Part shown: positions 6,853 to 14,974 of the stretch, in pieces
Layout: every line of letters starts with the position of its first letter
Position numbering within the stretch: the stretch's first letter is position 1
Assembly: GCA_947629725.1 (NCBI GenBank)
Contig: CANREU010000005.1
Coordinates: 1 to 28,569 of the forward strand
From: an uncultured Clostridia bacterium
Lineage (GTDB): Bacteria > Bacillota > Clostridia > Christensenellales > Borkfalkiaceae
DNA: 28,569 bases
Direction of reading: 5' to 3'
The notes under the pieces: generated by a model
Told to the model about the DNA's origin: nothing
What the model saw: the letters and a program-made list of their open reading frames with translations, nothing else
Database searches by the model: none
Program-made: the position numbers and the translations under genes

Positions 6853-9456
6853 ATGGAACAGTATATGCAGCCCGTAAAGGAGGTGTACGCGCGCACGCAG
6901 AGTTCGGAGCGGGGGCTTTCCTCCGCCGAGGCGGCGCGGCGTCTCGGCGAGCGGGGGAGGAACGTCCTCAAAGAGGGCAAGAAGCGGAGCAAGATAGGGC
7001 TCTTTTTTTCGCAGTTCAAGGATGTGATGACCCTCATTCTCACGGCCGCCGCCTTTCTTTCGGGCGTCCTCGCCTTCGTCACGGGGGATAAGAGCGAGCT
7101 CGCGGACGCGGGCATCCTCCTCTTCGTCATCCTCCTCAACGCGATCGTGGGCTTCATCCAGCAATACCGTGCCGACGCCGCGATCGAAAAGCTCAAGGAC
7201 CTCTCCCGCGCGACGGCGAAGGCGGTGCGGGACGGCGCCGTGAAGACGGTGGACGCCGAAGAGCTCGTCGTGGGGGACGTCGTCGAGATCGCGGAGGGGG
7301 ACAGGATCCCCGCCGACTGCCGCGTGCTCTCCGCCGAGGACTGCCGCGTGGACGAATCGGCGCTCACGGGGGAGTCCCGCCCCGCCGCAAAGAGGGCGGG
7401 GACCGTTTCCAAGCGGGCGCTCGCCGAGCGGAGCAACACCGTACACCTTGCCACCTTCTGCGTGAAGGGGAACGCGCGCTGCCTCGTCGTCGCGACGGGC
7501 ATGGACACCGAGACGGGCAAGATCGCCCGCCTCCTCTCCGAGACCGCCCCTCCTCCCTCCTCCCTCGACAGGCTCGTGAAAAAGCTCGGGAAGATCGTCA
7601 CCGCCGCCGTCTTTTGCGTCGCCGCCCTCCTCTTCGTGTTCGGGCTCCTCGCGCGGCGGGTGAGCTTTCTCGACGATCTCATGACGGCGGTCGCCGTCGC
7701 CGTCGCGGCGATCCCCGAGGGGATGGGTGCGGTCGTCACCGTCATCCTCGCGATGGGGGTACGGCGGATGGCGAAGCGGCGCGCCATCGTGCGGAAACTT
7801 GCCGCCGTGCAGACCCTCGGCGGCTGCACCTGTATCTGCTCGGATAAGACGGGTACCCTCACCAAGAACCGCATGACGGTGGAGGAGATCGCGACCGACT
7901 TCTCCCGCCCCGCGGAACTTCTTTCCCGCACCCCCGCGCAGGAGGAACTGCTGCGCTGTATCCGCGCCTGCCACTCGGTGAAGGGGGAGGCGGGCAGCTA
8001 CCTCGGCGACCCCACCGAGATCGCCCTCCTCGAATATGCGGACAGGGCGGGGTTTTCCTATTCTCCCCGCATCGTCGGCGGCACCCCCTTCTCCTCCGAG
8101 CGCAAGCGGATGAGCGTTCTTGCGGAGGAAAACGGGCGCCTCTATGTGAAGGGCGCGCCCGACGTCCTCCTGAAATTATGTACCCGTATGTGGAAAAAGG
8201 GGAGGATGACGGCGGAGGACCGCGCGGCGATCGAGGAGCGCGTCTCCCGCTTTTCCTCCCGCGCCATGCGGGTGCTCGCCTTCGCGGAAGGGGAGGGAGA
8301 ACGGGAGGAGGACCTCTGCTTTTTGGGGCTCGCCGCCCTGTTCGACCCGCCCAAAGAGGGAGCAAAAAAGGCGGTCGAAGCGTGCAAACGGGCGGGGGTG
8401 CGCACCGTGATGATCACGGGGGACGGCGCGGAGACGGCGTTTGCGGTTGCCTCCCGTCTCGGCATCGCAAAGAGCCGCGCGGAGGTCGTCACGGGGGAGG
8501 AGATGGAGGCGCTCGGGGAGGAGTATGCCCGCCGTGCGGGGGAGTTTTCGGTGTATGCCCGCGTCTCCCCCAAGCATAAGTCCGCCATCGTGAAGGCGCT
8601 GAAAGCGTGCGGAGAGGTCGTCGCCATGACGGGGGACGGCGTGAACGACGCCCCCTCCATCCGCGAAGCGGACGTGGGGATCGCGATGGGCTCGGGGACG
8701 GACGTCACCAAGAGCGCGGCGGACGTCGTCATCGCGGACGACGACTTCTCCACCGTGGTGAAAGCGGTGGAAGAGGGGAGGAACGTCTTCTGCAACGTGC
8801 AAAAGACCATCTCCTTCTTCCTTTCCACCAACCTCGCCGAAGTGCTCGCCGTCCTCCTCGTCACCCTCTTTTTCCGCGGGCTCTTCTTCCTCAACTCCAC
8901 CCAGCTTTTGTGGATCAACCTCGTCACCGACTCTCTCCCCGTGCTCGCCCTCGGCGTAGAGCGCACGGAGGGGGCGATGCTTCTTCCGCCCGTCTCCGAA
9001 AGGGACATCTTCTCGCGGCGGTCCGTTCTCCACATGCTCTTTTTCGGGCTCTTACAGACGGCGCTCGTCGTCGGGATCTTCGCGTTCGGCGCGCGGGCGT
9101 GGGGGAACGGCCCCGCCGCGACGGCGGCCTTTCTCGTCCTCTCCTTTGCGGAACTTCTGCACGTGTTCAATGTGCGCGCGGGCTACGGAAAGGCGAAGCC
9201 CTTCTCCAACCGCGTGCTCCTTGCGACCGTCGCGGTCGGGATCCTTCTCAATGTGCTCGTCGTCGCGGTGCCCCCCTTCGCCTCGGCGTTCGGGCTCTCC
9301 CCGCTCGGCTTTGCGCAGTGGACGGCGGTTGCCCTGTGTTCCCTTGCCCCCCTTCCCGTCGGCGCGCTCTACCATGCGATCGCCCGTCTTGCGGCACGAA
9401 AAAAAGGGAGGCGAGGCGCCTCCCGCAGATGGAGAAAAGAGGTCAGAACCGCTTAA
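6853..9456 (+). CDS. P-type Ca2+-transporting ATPase (P2A type)
   Basis: Membrane cation pump of about 867 residues, probably exporting Ca2+ from the cytoplasm. The actuator motif TGES is at 172-175, the phosphorylated aspartate D331 is in SDKTGTLTKN, and ITGDG and the hinge motif MTGDGVNDAP (D595, D599) are present. Ion-site residues known from SERCA have clear counterparts: E289 in the M4 PEG motif, N660 and E663 in M5, and N689, T692 and D693 in M6 (WINLVTD). Oddly, M4 reads PEGMG where the usual motif is PEGLP. The ATG at 6853 is preferred; a TTG lies 17 codons upstream and another ATG 4 codons downstream, and no strong ribosome binding site distinguishes them. The 3' end overlaps the convergent deacetylase gene by 14 bases. 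Confidence 0.92.
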   Translation: MEQYMQPVKEVYARTQSSERGLSSAEAARRLGERGRNVLKEGKKRSKIGLFFSQFKDVMTLILTAAAFLSGVLAFVTGDKSELADAGILLFVILLNAIVGFIQQYRADAAIEKLKDLSRATAKAVRDGAVKTVDAEELVVGDVVEIAEGDRIPADCRVLSAEDCRVDESALTGESRPAAKRAGTVSKRALAERSNTVHLATFCVKGNARCLVVATGMDTETGKIARLLSETAPPPSSLDRLVKKLGKIVTAAVFCVAALLFVFGLLARRVSFLDDLMTAVAVAVAAIPEGMGAVVTVILAMGVRRMAKRRAIVRKLAAVQTLGGCTCICSDKTGTLTKNRMTVEEIATDFSRPAELLSRTPAQEELLRCIRACHSVKGEAGSYLGDPTEIALLEYADRAGFSYSPRIVGGTPFSSERKRMSVLAEENGRLYVKGAPDVLLKLCTRMWKKGRMTAEDRAAIEERVSRFSSRAMRVLAFAEGEGEREEDLCFLGLAALFDPPKEGAKKAVEACKRAGVRTVMITGDGAETAFAVASRLGIAKSRAEVVTGEEMEALGEEYARRAGEFSVYARVSPKHKSAIVKALKACGEVVAMTGDGVNDAPSIREADVGIAMGSGTDVTKSAADVVIADDDFSTVVKAVEEGRNVFCNVQKTISFFLSTNLAEVLAVLLVTLFFRGLFFLNSTQLLWINLVTDSLPVLALGVERTEGAMLLPPVSERDIFSRRSVLHMLFFGLLQTALVVGIFAFGARAWGNGPAATAAFLVLSFAELLHVFNVRAGYGKAKPFSNRVLLATVAVGILLNVLVVAVPPFASAFGLSPLGFAQWTAVALCSLAPLPVGALYHAIARLAARKKGRRGASRRWRKEVRTA
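9399..9424 (-). terminator. Intrinsic terminator of the deacetylase gene, inside the ATPase coding end
   Basis: On the minus strand the sequence reads GGGAGGC-GCCTC-GCCTCCC, a perfect 7-bp stem, followed by seven T. It starts 19 bases beyond the deacetylase stop codon and lies within the last codons of the opposing Ca2+-ATPase gene. Confidence 0.85.
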
Positions 9457-10126
9457 AAACGTACCCCATGTCGCGAAAATGGGCGATGATGGCGGGCAGA
9501 GCTTCCGCCGTCGCCCTGTGCGGCGCGGAATCGTGGAGAAGGAGGACCACCCTCCGTTTGCCCTTTGCGGTCTTCATCGCGGTCTCGACGAGGACCTCCG
9601 CGGAGGCGTGGGGGATCTCCTCGTCCCCGCACACGGCGTTCCACGCGATCGCGGTGAGCCCCTCCTTTTCGAGGAGGGCCTTCCGCCTCTCGTTCTCCTT
9701 CGTGCCCCCTCCGGGGAAGCGGTATACGGCGGGGGTCACGCCCGCCCTCTCTTCGATAAGTTTTTTGCAGCGGCGCACATCGGCAAGGAGGGCGTCGTCG
9801 GAGGCGTAGATCTCCCGGTAGCGGTGGGTGTAGGAGTGCACTCCCACTGCGTGCCCCTCGTCGGCGATCCGCTTCAGCACTTCTTCCCTCCCCGCGACGC
9901 GTTCCCCCACAATAAAGAAGGTCGCCTTCACGCCCTCTTCTTTGCAGACGTCGAGAATTCTTCCCGTGACGCGGGTGCTGGGACCGTCGTCGAAGGTGAG
10001 GTAGATCTCCTTCTTCTCTATAGCGAGGGAAATGGCGGGAGCCGCCTCCATGTGCCCGCCGAGGTGGGCGAGGAAGACGAGGAGGGCGATAAAGAGGACG
10101 ACCGCGGGGATATATCTTCTCTGCAT
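9443..10126 (-). CDS. Polysaccharide deacetylase family protein (NodB domain), membrane-anchored or secreted
   Basis: Probably removes N-acetyl groups from peptidoglycan or another cell-surface polysaccharide outside the membrane. It is 227 residues. Residues 7-22 form a hydrophobic signal or anchor segment after the basic MQRRY. The NodB motifs are present in order: TFDDGPS at 44-50 (metal ligand and base D46/D47), HSYTH at 97-101 (metal histidines), RFPGGGT at 136-142, and LLLHD at 195-199 with the catalytic histidine. No lectin, LysM or other wall-binding domain is visible. The chosen ATG gives the expected signal segment, although GGAG sits too close to it for an ideal ribosome binding site. 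It is transcribed divergently from galM. The same frame stays open far upstream, antisense to galM, but that part is not coding-like. Confidence 0.9.
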   Translation of the reverse strand: MQRRYIPAVVLFIALLVFLAHLGGHMEAAPAISLAIEKKEIYLTFDDGPSTRVTGRILDVCKEEGVKATFFIVGERVAGREEVLKRIADEGHAVGVHSYTHRYREIYASDDALLADVRRCKKLIEERAGVTPAVYRFPGGGTKENERRKALLEKEGLTAIAWNAVCGDEEIPHASAEVLVETAMKTAKGKRRVVLLLHDSAPHRATAEALPAIIAHFRDMGYVFKRF

Positions 10127-10157
10127 ACTCCGAGTTTGCCGAATTTGCGCGGAATTA

Positions 10158-10186
10158 TTTACTTTTTCCGCGCTTTGTGCTATAAT
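10158..10186 (+). promoter_or_regulatory. Sigma-A-type promoter for galM
   Basis: TTTACT (10158-10163) and a perfect TATAAT (10181-10186) are separated by 17 bases. A transcript would begin near 10193, leaving a leader of about 48 bases before the galM ATG. This also makes the in-frame ATG at 10193 an unlikely start codon. Confidence 0.75.
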
Positions 10187-10240
10187 ACTGTCATGCGCCC
10201 CCGGAAAGAGGGGCGGCCCGTTCGCGGGCAGGAGGATGAT

Positions 10241-11275
10241 ATGATCCAGACAAAGGTATTCGGTCACACGAAGGACGGGCGGGAAGTGCTCGCCTTCACC
10301 CTTACGGACGGAGAGGCGCACGTCACCGTCCTCAACTACGGCGGCATCTTGCAGAGCATTGTCGTGCCAGACCGCGAGGGGCGCCCCACCGACGTGGCGC
10401 TCGGCTATCCCGACGTCGCGGGGTACGAAAACAACGGCGGCTATCTCGGCGCGCTCATCGGCAGATTCGGCAACCGCATCGCAAAGGGCAGGCTCACGAT
10501 CGACGGCAAGGAGTACGCCCTCTACATCAACGACCGCGGCAACCACCTCCACGGCGGGAAGGAAGGGTTCAACAGCAAGATCTGGGCGCACGAGATCGCG
10601 GGGGACGTCCTCCGTCTCACTCTTCTCTCGCCCGACGGGGAGGAAAACTACCCCGGGACGCTCTCCGTCACGGTGGAGTACACCTTCCGTGATAAGACGC
10701 TGAAGATCGCCTACCGCGCGGAGACGGACAAGAAGACGGCGGTCAACCTCACCAACCACGTCTATTTCAACCTCGGCGGCGAGGGGAAGGGGGACGTGCT
10801 CGGGCACATTCTCACCCTTTCGAGCGACCGCATAACGCCCACCGACAGCACGATGATCCCCTCGGGCGGCTTCCGCGCCGTGAAGGGGACCCCCTTCGAT
10901 TTCAACGCGCCGAAGACGATCGGGAAGGACATCGGGGCGGACGACGAGGACCTCAAAAACGGGAACGGGTACGACCATTGCTACATGCTTCACAACAAGT
11001 GCGGCGAATTTGTGGAGTACGCCACCGTCGAGTGCCCCGAAACGGGGATCCGCATGATCTGCGGCACCGATATGCCCGCCGTGCAGCTCTACGCAGGCAA
11101 CGGGCTCGCCCAGGAGGGCAAGAGCGGCTACTACGCCGCCCACGGCGGCTTCTGCCTCGAAACGCAGGAGATCCCCAACAACGTGAACGTGCCCGAATAC
11201 GCCGCATGCGGGGACTCCATTCTCTCCCCGGGCGAGGTCTATTCGTTCTCGGCGACCTACCGCTTCGAGAAATAA
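10241..11275 (+). CDS. galM: Aldose 1-epimerase (galactose mutarotase)
   Basis: Interconverts the alpha and beta anomers of galactose, glucose and related sugars in the cytoplasm. It is 344 residues, the usual length. The active-site residues known for the family have counterparts here: NHLHGG with H104, TNHVYFNLGG with catalytic acid H173, and the catalytic base E307 in FCLETQEIPN. The start at 10241 has a GGAGG ribosome binding site five bases upstream. An in-frame ATG 16 codons earlier coincides with the predicted transcription start and is disfavoured. No other Leloir-pathway gene (galK, galT, galE) is adjacent, so this looks like a free-standing housekeeping copy with its own promoter. 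Confidence 0.95.
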   Translation: MIQTKVFGHTKDGREVLAFTLTDGEAHVTVLNYGGILQSIVVPDREGRPTDVALGYPDVAGYENNGGYLGALIGRFGNRIAKGRLTIDGKEYALYINDRGNHLHGGKEGFNSKIWAHEIAGDVLRLTLLSPDGEENYPGTLSVTVEYTFRDKTLKIAYRAETDKKTAVNLTNHVYFNLGGEGKGDVLGHILTLSSDRITPTDSTMIPSGGFRAVKGTPFDFNAPKTIGKDIGADDEDLKNGNGYDHCYMLHNKCGEFVEYATVECPETGIRMICGTDMPAVQLYAGNGLAQEGKSGYYAAHGGFCLETQEIPNNVNVPEYAACGDSILSPGEVYSFSATYRFEK

Positions 11276-11733
11276 CATTTCGCGCAAGCTCTTTTGCGCC
11301 TGCCCTCACGAGGAAAACCCTCCCCTTCCGGCGAAAGAGTAGGGGCAAGAGAGCGGGCGACCTGCCCCCTTTGAAGGGGGCGGGGTAGGGGTGGGGGTTG
11401 CCCCCGAATTTCCACCCCCCTTGATCCCCCCGCCAAAGGCAGGGGGTTTGCTTTCTGCGCGCCCCTCACCTCCTCCCTCGTTTGAGGGGGCGTCGTCCTC
11501 TCTTGCCCCCCCTTATACTTTTAACTCTTGCCCTCCCCCTGCGCCAGGGGGAGGGGTAGGGGAGGGGGTCCGCCCTTGAGATCGTGCAAACACGAAAGAG
11601 CGAGATTCACTCCGCCGCGCGCGGCGCGGCGTCGGAATGACGAAGAAGAGAGGCATGTGCCTCTCTTCTTCGTTTGCCCTCGCCCGACATCATTTTATCG
11701 TAATGGGGTCGGGAAAACGCCCATTTGCGCCAC
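11276..11733. repeat. GC-rich repeat tract after galM
   Basis: No gene is supported. In order it holds a weak GCGCAA/TTGCGC hairpin just after galM; a second copy of the pyr-terminator element near 11405-11452; a CTCCCTCGTTTGAGGG hairpin near 11469-11484; a CCCTCCCCCTGCGCCAGGGGGAGGG hairpin near 11532-11556, also found near 14159-14183; and a GATTCACTC...GGAATGA unit at 11602-11642 related to those at 23041-23075 and 25693-25733. It ends with the 34-base perfect inverted repeat described separately. Confidence 0.7.
11640..11673. repeat. 34-bp perfect inverted repeat (16-bp stem, 2-base loop)
   Basis: ACGAAGAAGAGAGGCA and its exact reverse complement are separated by TG. There is no T run after it on the plus strand, so it is a strong cruciform or transcript hairpin rather than a clear terminator. 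It directly abuts the end of the GATTCACTC-type repeat unit. Confidence 0.75.
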
Positions 11734-11764
11734 AAAAAAAGCGCTCCGCGATCGCGGAGCGCTT
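11734..11764 (-). terminator. Intrinsic terminator of the small membrane protein gene
   Basis: A 26-base perfect palindrome, centred on CCGCGATCGCGG, is followed on the minus strand by a run of seven T. It lies 12 bases beyond the minus-strand stop codon. Confidence 0.9.
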
Positions 11765-11775
11765 CATTGTTTCCG

Positions 11776-12249
11776 TCAGAGGACCAATCCGAGGATCGCC
11801 CAAAGGAGGAGAAGCGTGATGAGCATTCCCCAAAGGGCGCACTTGCCGCACTCGCGGGCGGCGTTGTGCTCGGTGCGGTACCACACGAAGAAGAGCACGA
11901 TGCCCACGGGGAAGCAGACGGCGGAGAGGATCTGCCAAATGATGAGTGTTCCGCTCGTGAACTTGCGCTTGAAGTAGGGCCCGATCGAGGTGTAGAACCC
12001 GACGGTCGCGGGTACGCTCACCGCAAAGCCGAGCGCGGCGAAGGCGACGGCGATGATGAGGTAGAGCCACGAGAGCACGAACACGCCCATCGTGTTGGTG
12101 ACGAGGTTCATCACCATCGAGATGATGCCGACGCTCAAAAAGAAAGAAACGTCCCGCTCGGTATGCTTATTGAGATAGGCATAGTAGACGAGGACGTAGC
12201 CTGTGAGGAAGAGCGTGATCACGCTCAACACCATTAAAAAGACCTGCAT
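11776..12249 (-). CDS. Small multi-pass membrane protein of unknown function
   Basis: The family is not recognised. The 157-residue protein has about four or five hydrophobic segments (roughly 3-26, 34-52, 56-80, 100-123 and 137-156). A short cytosolic-looking stretch, FVWYRTEHNAARECGKCALW, carries a CxxC at 134-137. The start is deduced from the promoter: a perfect TTGACA-17-TATAAT places the -10 box on top of the more upstream in-frame ATG (12285), so that codon should not be transcribed. The ATG at 12249 has GGGGGA about eight bases upstream. The gene is monocistronic, with its own strong promoter and a strong terminator. It might be a membrane sensor or cell-envelope protein, but nothing in the sequence decides this. 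Confidence 0.8.
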   Translation of the reverse strand: MQVFLMVLSVITLFLTGYVLVYYAYLNKHTERDVSFFLSVGIISMVMNLVTNTMGVFVLSWLYLIIAVAFAALGFAVSVPATVGFYTSIGPYFKRKFTSGTLIIWQILSAVCFPVGIVLFFVWYRTEHNAARECGKCALWGMLITLLLLWAILGLVL

Positions 12250-12283
12250 AACGATTTTCCCCCATATCGAAATACTTTCTTTC

Positions 12284-12312
12284 ATTATAATACGCGGCCG
12301 CGCGGTTGTCAA
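12284..12312 (-). promoter_or_regulatory. Perfect-consensus sigma-A promoter
   Basis: Read on the minus strand, TTGACA (12312-12307) and TATAAT (12289-12284) are separated by exactly 17 bases, with a GC-rich spacer. It drives the small membrane protein gene. Confidence 0.9.
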
Positions 12313-12434
12313 GATTTGTGAAAAAATTTTTGAGGATTTTTTCCGCAGACAGGGGAGCGCACCCGCACCCTTTTCTTCCGCATAGGATGAAAAGGACCGC
12401 CCGCGCCGATCCGCGGGGGTCGGGGGTCTTACGA

Positions 12435-13202
12435 ATGCAATGGTTTTGCTCGCTCGACGTGTGGCTTCAGGCGCTCCTTGCCTCCCTCGTCACCTACTCT
12501 TTCACCGCGCTCGGCGCGACGCTCGTCTTTTTTGCCAAACGGATCGGAGGCGCCGCGCTCACCGCACTCACGGGAGGAGCCGCGGGCATCATGATCGCCG
12601 CCTCCTTCTTCTCCCTCCTCCTTCCCGCCCTCGATTACGAGAGCTTTTTGCCGCCCTATCTTACGGTCACCCTCGGGTTTTTGCTCGGCGGGGGATTTCT
12701 CGTCCTCGCCGATCTCCTCTTTTCCCGCAAGATCTCCCGCTCGGCGGGGAGCGGCAAGGCGGCGCTCGTCTACCTTGCAGTCACCCTCCACAATCTCCCC
12801 GAGGGGATGGCGGTGGGGGTGAGTTTTGCGGTCGCCGCGGGGGCGCCCTCGGCGGTGGCGGTCGCCATGATCTTCGCCTTCGGCATCGCCGTGCAGAACT
12901 TTCCCGAGGGGGCGTGCGTCGCCTTCCCCCTGCGCGCACGGGGGATGGGGCGGGGGAAGAGCTTTTTTCTGGCGCAGCTCTCGGGCGCGGCGGAGATCCC
13001 CGCCTGCGTGCTCGGCGCGGTCGCCGCAAGTTTTATTGCGGGGCTCCTCCCGTGGGCGCTCTCCTTTTCGGCGGGCGCGATGATCGCCGTCGTCTGCTCC
13101 GAACTCATCCCCGAGTGCTTTTCGGGGAACAAAACGGTCGCTTCGGCGAGCATTCTCTTGGGGTTTTGCCTCATGATGATCCTCGACATTGCCCTCGGTT
13201 AG
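12435..13202 (+). CDS. ZIP family divalent metal transporter
   Basis: Inner-membrane importer for Zn2+ or similar divalent metals, of the GufA/ZupT-like bacterial ZIP group. It is 255 residues with about eight hydrophobic segments. The two ZIP signature helices are clear: LHNLPEGMAVG, and later QNFPEGACVAFPLR, whose histidine or glutamine, asparagine and glutamate residues form the binuclear metal site. SELIPECF near the end fits the seventh helix region. A hydrophilic loop (SRKISRSAGSGKA) lies before the first signature. The ATG at 12435 is chosen because it begins the hydrophobic N-terminus; an ATG 16 codons upstream is the alternative, and neither has a strong ribosome binding site. The SDR gene follows 34 bases later, possibly cotranscribed. 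Confidence 0.9.
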   Translation: MQWFCSLDVWLQALLASLVTYSFTALGATLVFFAKRIGGAALTALTGGAAGIMIAASFFSLLLPALDYESFLPPYLTVTLGFLLGGGFLVLADLLFSRKISRSAGSGKAALVYLAVTLHNLPEGMAVGVSFAVAAGAPSAVAVAMIFAFGIAVQNFPEGACVAFPLRARGMGRGKSFFLAQLSGAAEIPACVLGAVAASFIAGLLPWALSFSAGAMIAVVCSELIPECFSGNKTVASASILLGFCLMMILDIALG

Positions 13203-13236
13203 CATAATTTTCGGGCGGCAGGCCACACTTTTCGGT

Positions 13237-14064
13237 ATGGAAGAAAAGGAAAGAATTGCCGAAACGAAACAGACGGGGTCGCGGACGGCGGTCGTGGTGG
13301 GCGGCTCTTCCGGGATCGGCAAGGAGACGGCGCTCCGCCTTGCCGCCCTCGGCTACCGCGTGACCAACGTCTCCCGCACCCCGTGCAAAGGGATCGCGAC
13401 GGTGACGGCGGACGCCGCGCAGGAGGGGGAACTCGCGCGGGCGATCGTTTCCGTGTGCGCCGAGACGGGGAGCCTCGACCTCCTCGTCTACTCCGCGGGC
13501 TTCTCGATGGCGGCCCCCCTCGAGCACGCGAAGAGCGGGGACTACCGGTATCTCTTCGAGGTCAACTACTTCGGCGCGGTGGAGGCGGTGCGCGCCGCGG
13601 CGCCCTTCCTCAAAAAGAGGGGAGGACGGGCGGTGCTCGTGGGCTCCCTCGGCGGGGACATGCCCATTCCTTACGACGGGTTCTACTCCTCCTCGAAGGC
13701 GGCGCTCGCGATGCTTGCACGGGAGGCCGACCTCGAACTCCGCAAGAGCGGGGTGCGGGTGAGTGCGCTCCTGCCCGGCGGGACGGCGACCGACTTCACC
13801 TATTCGAGGCGGGTCTACGGCTCGGAGGACGCCCGCGAATACGCGCCCTCGGTGCGCAAAGCCTCCGCCGCGCTCGCGAACATGGAGCAGGGAGGAATGG
13901 CCCCGTCCCTCGTCGCGGACGCCATCCTCAAACTCGCTTCGAGGAAAAATCCCCCCACCGTGTCCGCGGTTGGCGGCAAAAACAACGTCGTCCGCTGCCT
14001 CTGCAGGGCACTTCCCGAACGGGTCACCGACTGGTTCGTGCGGCGCAAATTCAATCAGAAATAG
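13237..14064 (+). CDS. Short-chain dehydrogenase/reductase (SDR) family oxidoreductase
   Basis: NAD(P)-dependent oxidoreductase with a Rossmann fold, 275 residues. The cofactor loop is GGSSGIGK at 22-29. The catalytic triad appears as S137, Y150 and K154 (YSSSK), with VNYFG in the helix that normally supplies the fourth residue. The NNAG-like motif reads YSAG. A basic residue in NVSRTP after the second strand suggests NADP preference; this is an inference. The substrate is unknown; the PGGTATDFTY stretch and C-terminal tail resemble generic cytosolic SDRs. ATG 13237 is chosen over a TTG 16 codons upstream that overlaps the end of the ZIP gene. Confidence 0.88.
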   Translation: MEEKERIAETKQTGSRTAVVVGGSSGIGKETALRLAALGYRVTNVSRTPCKGIATVTADAAQEGELARAIVSVCAETGSLDLLVYSAGFSMAAPLEHAKSGDYRYLFEVNYFGAVEAVRAAAPFLKKRGGRAVLVGSLGGDMPIPYDGFYSSSKAALAMLAREADLELRKSGVRVSALLPGGTATDFTYSRRVYGSEDAREYAPSVRKASAALANMEQGGMAPSLVADAILKLASRKNPPTVSAVGGKNNVVRCLCRALPERVTDWFVRRKFNQK

Positions 14065-14508
14065 GCTTGCCCGACGCATTCCCCGCGTGGACGCGGAGAG
14101 AGGGGCGGAGGCAAGGTATCCGTCCTCTTGCCTCTCCCCGCATACTTTCAACACTCGCCCTCCCCCTGCGTCAGGGGGAGGGGTAGGGGTGAGGGTCTGC
14201 CCACGTATTACGGCATGCCCCTCATTCGTCCCTACGGGGACACCTTCCCCCCGAGGGGGGAAGGCTTTTGCCGTTCGCCGCCGACCTTATGCCCTCGCCC
14301 TCCTTTGGGGGCGAGGGGCAGGGGTGCGGGGAGTTGCCCCCGCCGAGGGCAGGGGGTTTGCTCTCTGCATGCCCCGACTTACGGTTTTTCACCTCCTCCC
14401 TCGTTTGAGGGGGGAGGGCAGGGTGGGGGGAGCAACAAAACGTGTAGACTTCGTACTTCGGGATCCTTCGACACGCTGTGCCGCCCGCGATTGCGGGCGG
14501 CGCGCTTT
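14065..14508. repeat. GC-rich repeat tract between the SDR and XRE genes
   Basis: No gene is supported. It contains a CCCTCCCCCTGCGTCAGGGGGAGGG hairpin near 14159-14183; GTCCCTACGGGGACACCTTCCCCCCGAGGGGGGAAGG near 14229-14265; a third copy of the pyr-terminator element near 14338-14390, here with a longer shared tail (ATGCCCCGACTTACGG, compare 5031-5046); and a CTCCCTCGTTTGAGGG hairpin near 14397-14412. A strong GCCGCCCGC/GCGGGCGGC hairpin at 14480-14501 follows the XRE stop on the minus strand; its T-rich tail faces the plus strand. Confidence 0.7.
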
Positions 14509-14853
14509 TCATTTTTGTTTCAATCCGTCGAGATACCCTTCGAGTTTTGCGCGGGAGGCTCTGTCGAGTTCCCGATACTGCTTGACGAGCGCGATCTCTT
14601 CTTGCGTCATCACGGGAGCGGGGGCGCGCGCGGAGGGGGCGGGCGTGCCGAAGTCGTCCGACCTGCCAACGAGATAGTCCACGGTGCAGTCGAAAAGGTC
14701 GGCGTAGGCGATGAGGCTTTCAATGTGCGGCTCGCGCAGGCCGTTTTCATAGCAAGCGACCGTGGTTTGCCCGATCCCCAAACGCTCGCCGAGCTGTTTT
14801 TGCGTAAGATTGTTTTGTATGCGCAGTTTTTTTAGGATCTCAGAGATGTACAT
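14509..14853 (-). CDS. XRE-family helix-turn-helix transcriptional regulator
   Basis: DNA-binding regulator of 114 residues. Residues 1-62 form a classical Cro/C1-type helix-turn-helix (LTQKQLGERLGIGQTTVACY, with ENGLREP following). This is followed by a Pro/Ala-rich linker (about 69-80) and a helical tail (TQEEIALVKQYRELDRASRA) typical of chromosomal Firmicute XRE regulators. The ribosome binding site AGGAGG lies five bases before the ATG. It is divergent from the zinc-ribbon membrane protein gene, with 121 bases between the starts, so it is a candidate regulator of that gene and of itself. The target and signal are unknown. Confidence 0.9.
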   Translation of the reverse strand: MYISEILKKLRIQNNLTQKQLGERLGIGQTTVACYENGLREPHIESLIAYADLFDCTVDYLVGRSDDFGTPAPSARAPAPVMTQEEIALVKQYRELDRASRAKLEGYLDGLKQK

Positions 14854-14911
14854 GCACGCCTCCTATTTAGTTTTTACATAAAGAAATTTATTACAAACGC
14901 AATATTTTTTC

Positions 14912-14940
14912 TTGACAATAGCGCGTTAGCAATTTATAAT
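14912..14940 (+). promoter_or_regulatory. Perfect-consensus sigma-A promoter with flanking GCGCG boxes
   Basis: TTGACA (14912-14917) and TATAAT (14935-14940) are separated by exactly 17 bases. AGCGCG boxes at 14920 and 14944, 24 bases apart, flank the -10 region and could be operator half-sites for the divergent XRE protein. The operator role is an inference. Confidence 0.88.
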
Positions 14941-14974
14941 TAAAGCGCGATAGTGATAAAAGGAGAGTATTTTC

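Noticed and set aside
10127..11287. Upstream extension of the deacetylase frame, antisense to galM
   Set aside because: The signal segment and first NodB motif begin at the ATG at 10126; the extension has no domain and is opposite galM.
11528..11977. Plus-strand open frames opposite and upstream of the small membrane protein gene
   Set aside because: They run through GC-rich repeats, the palindromic terminator and the antisense of the membrane protein gene, with no protein-like features.
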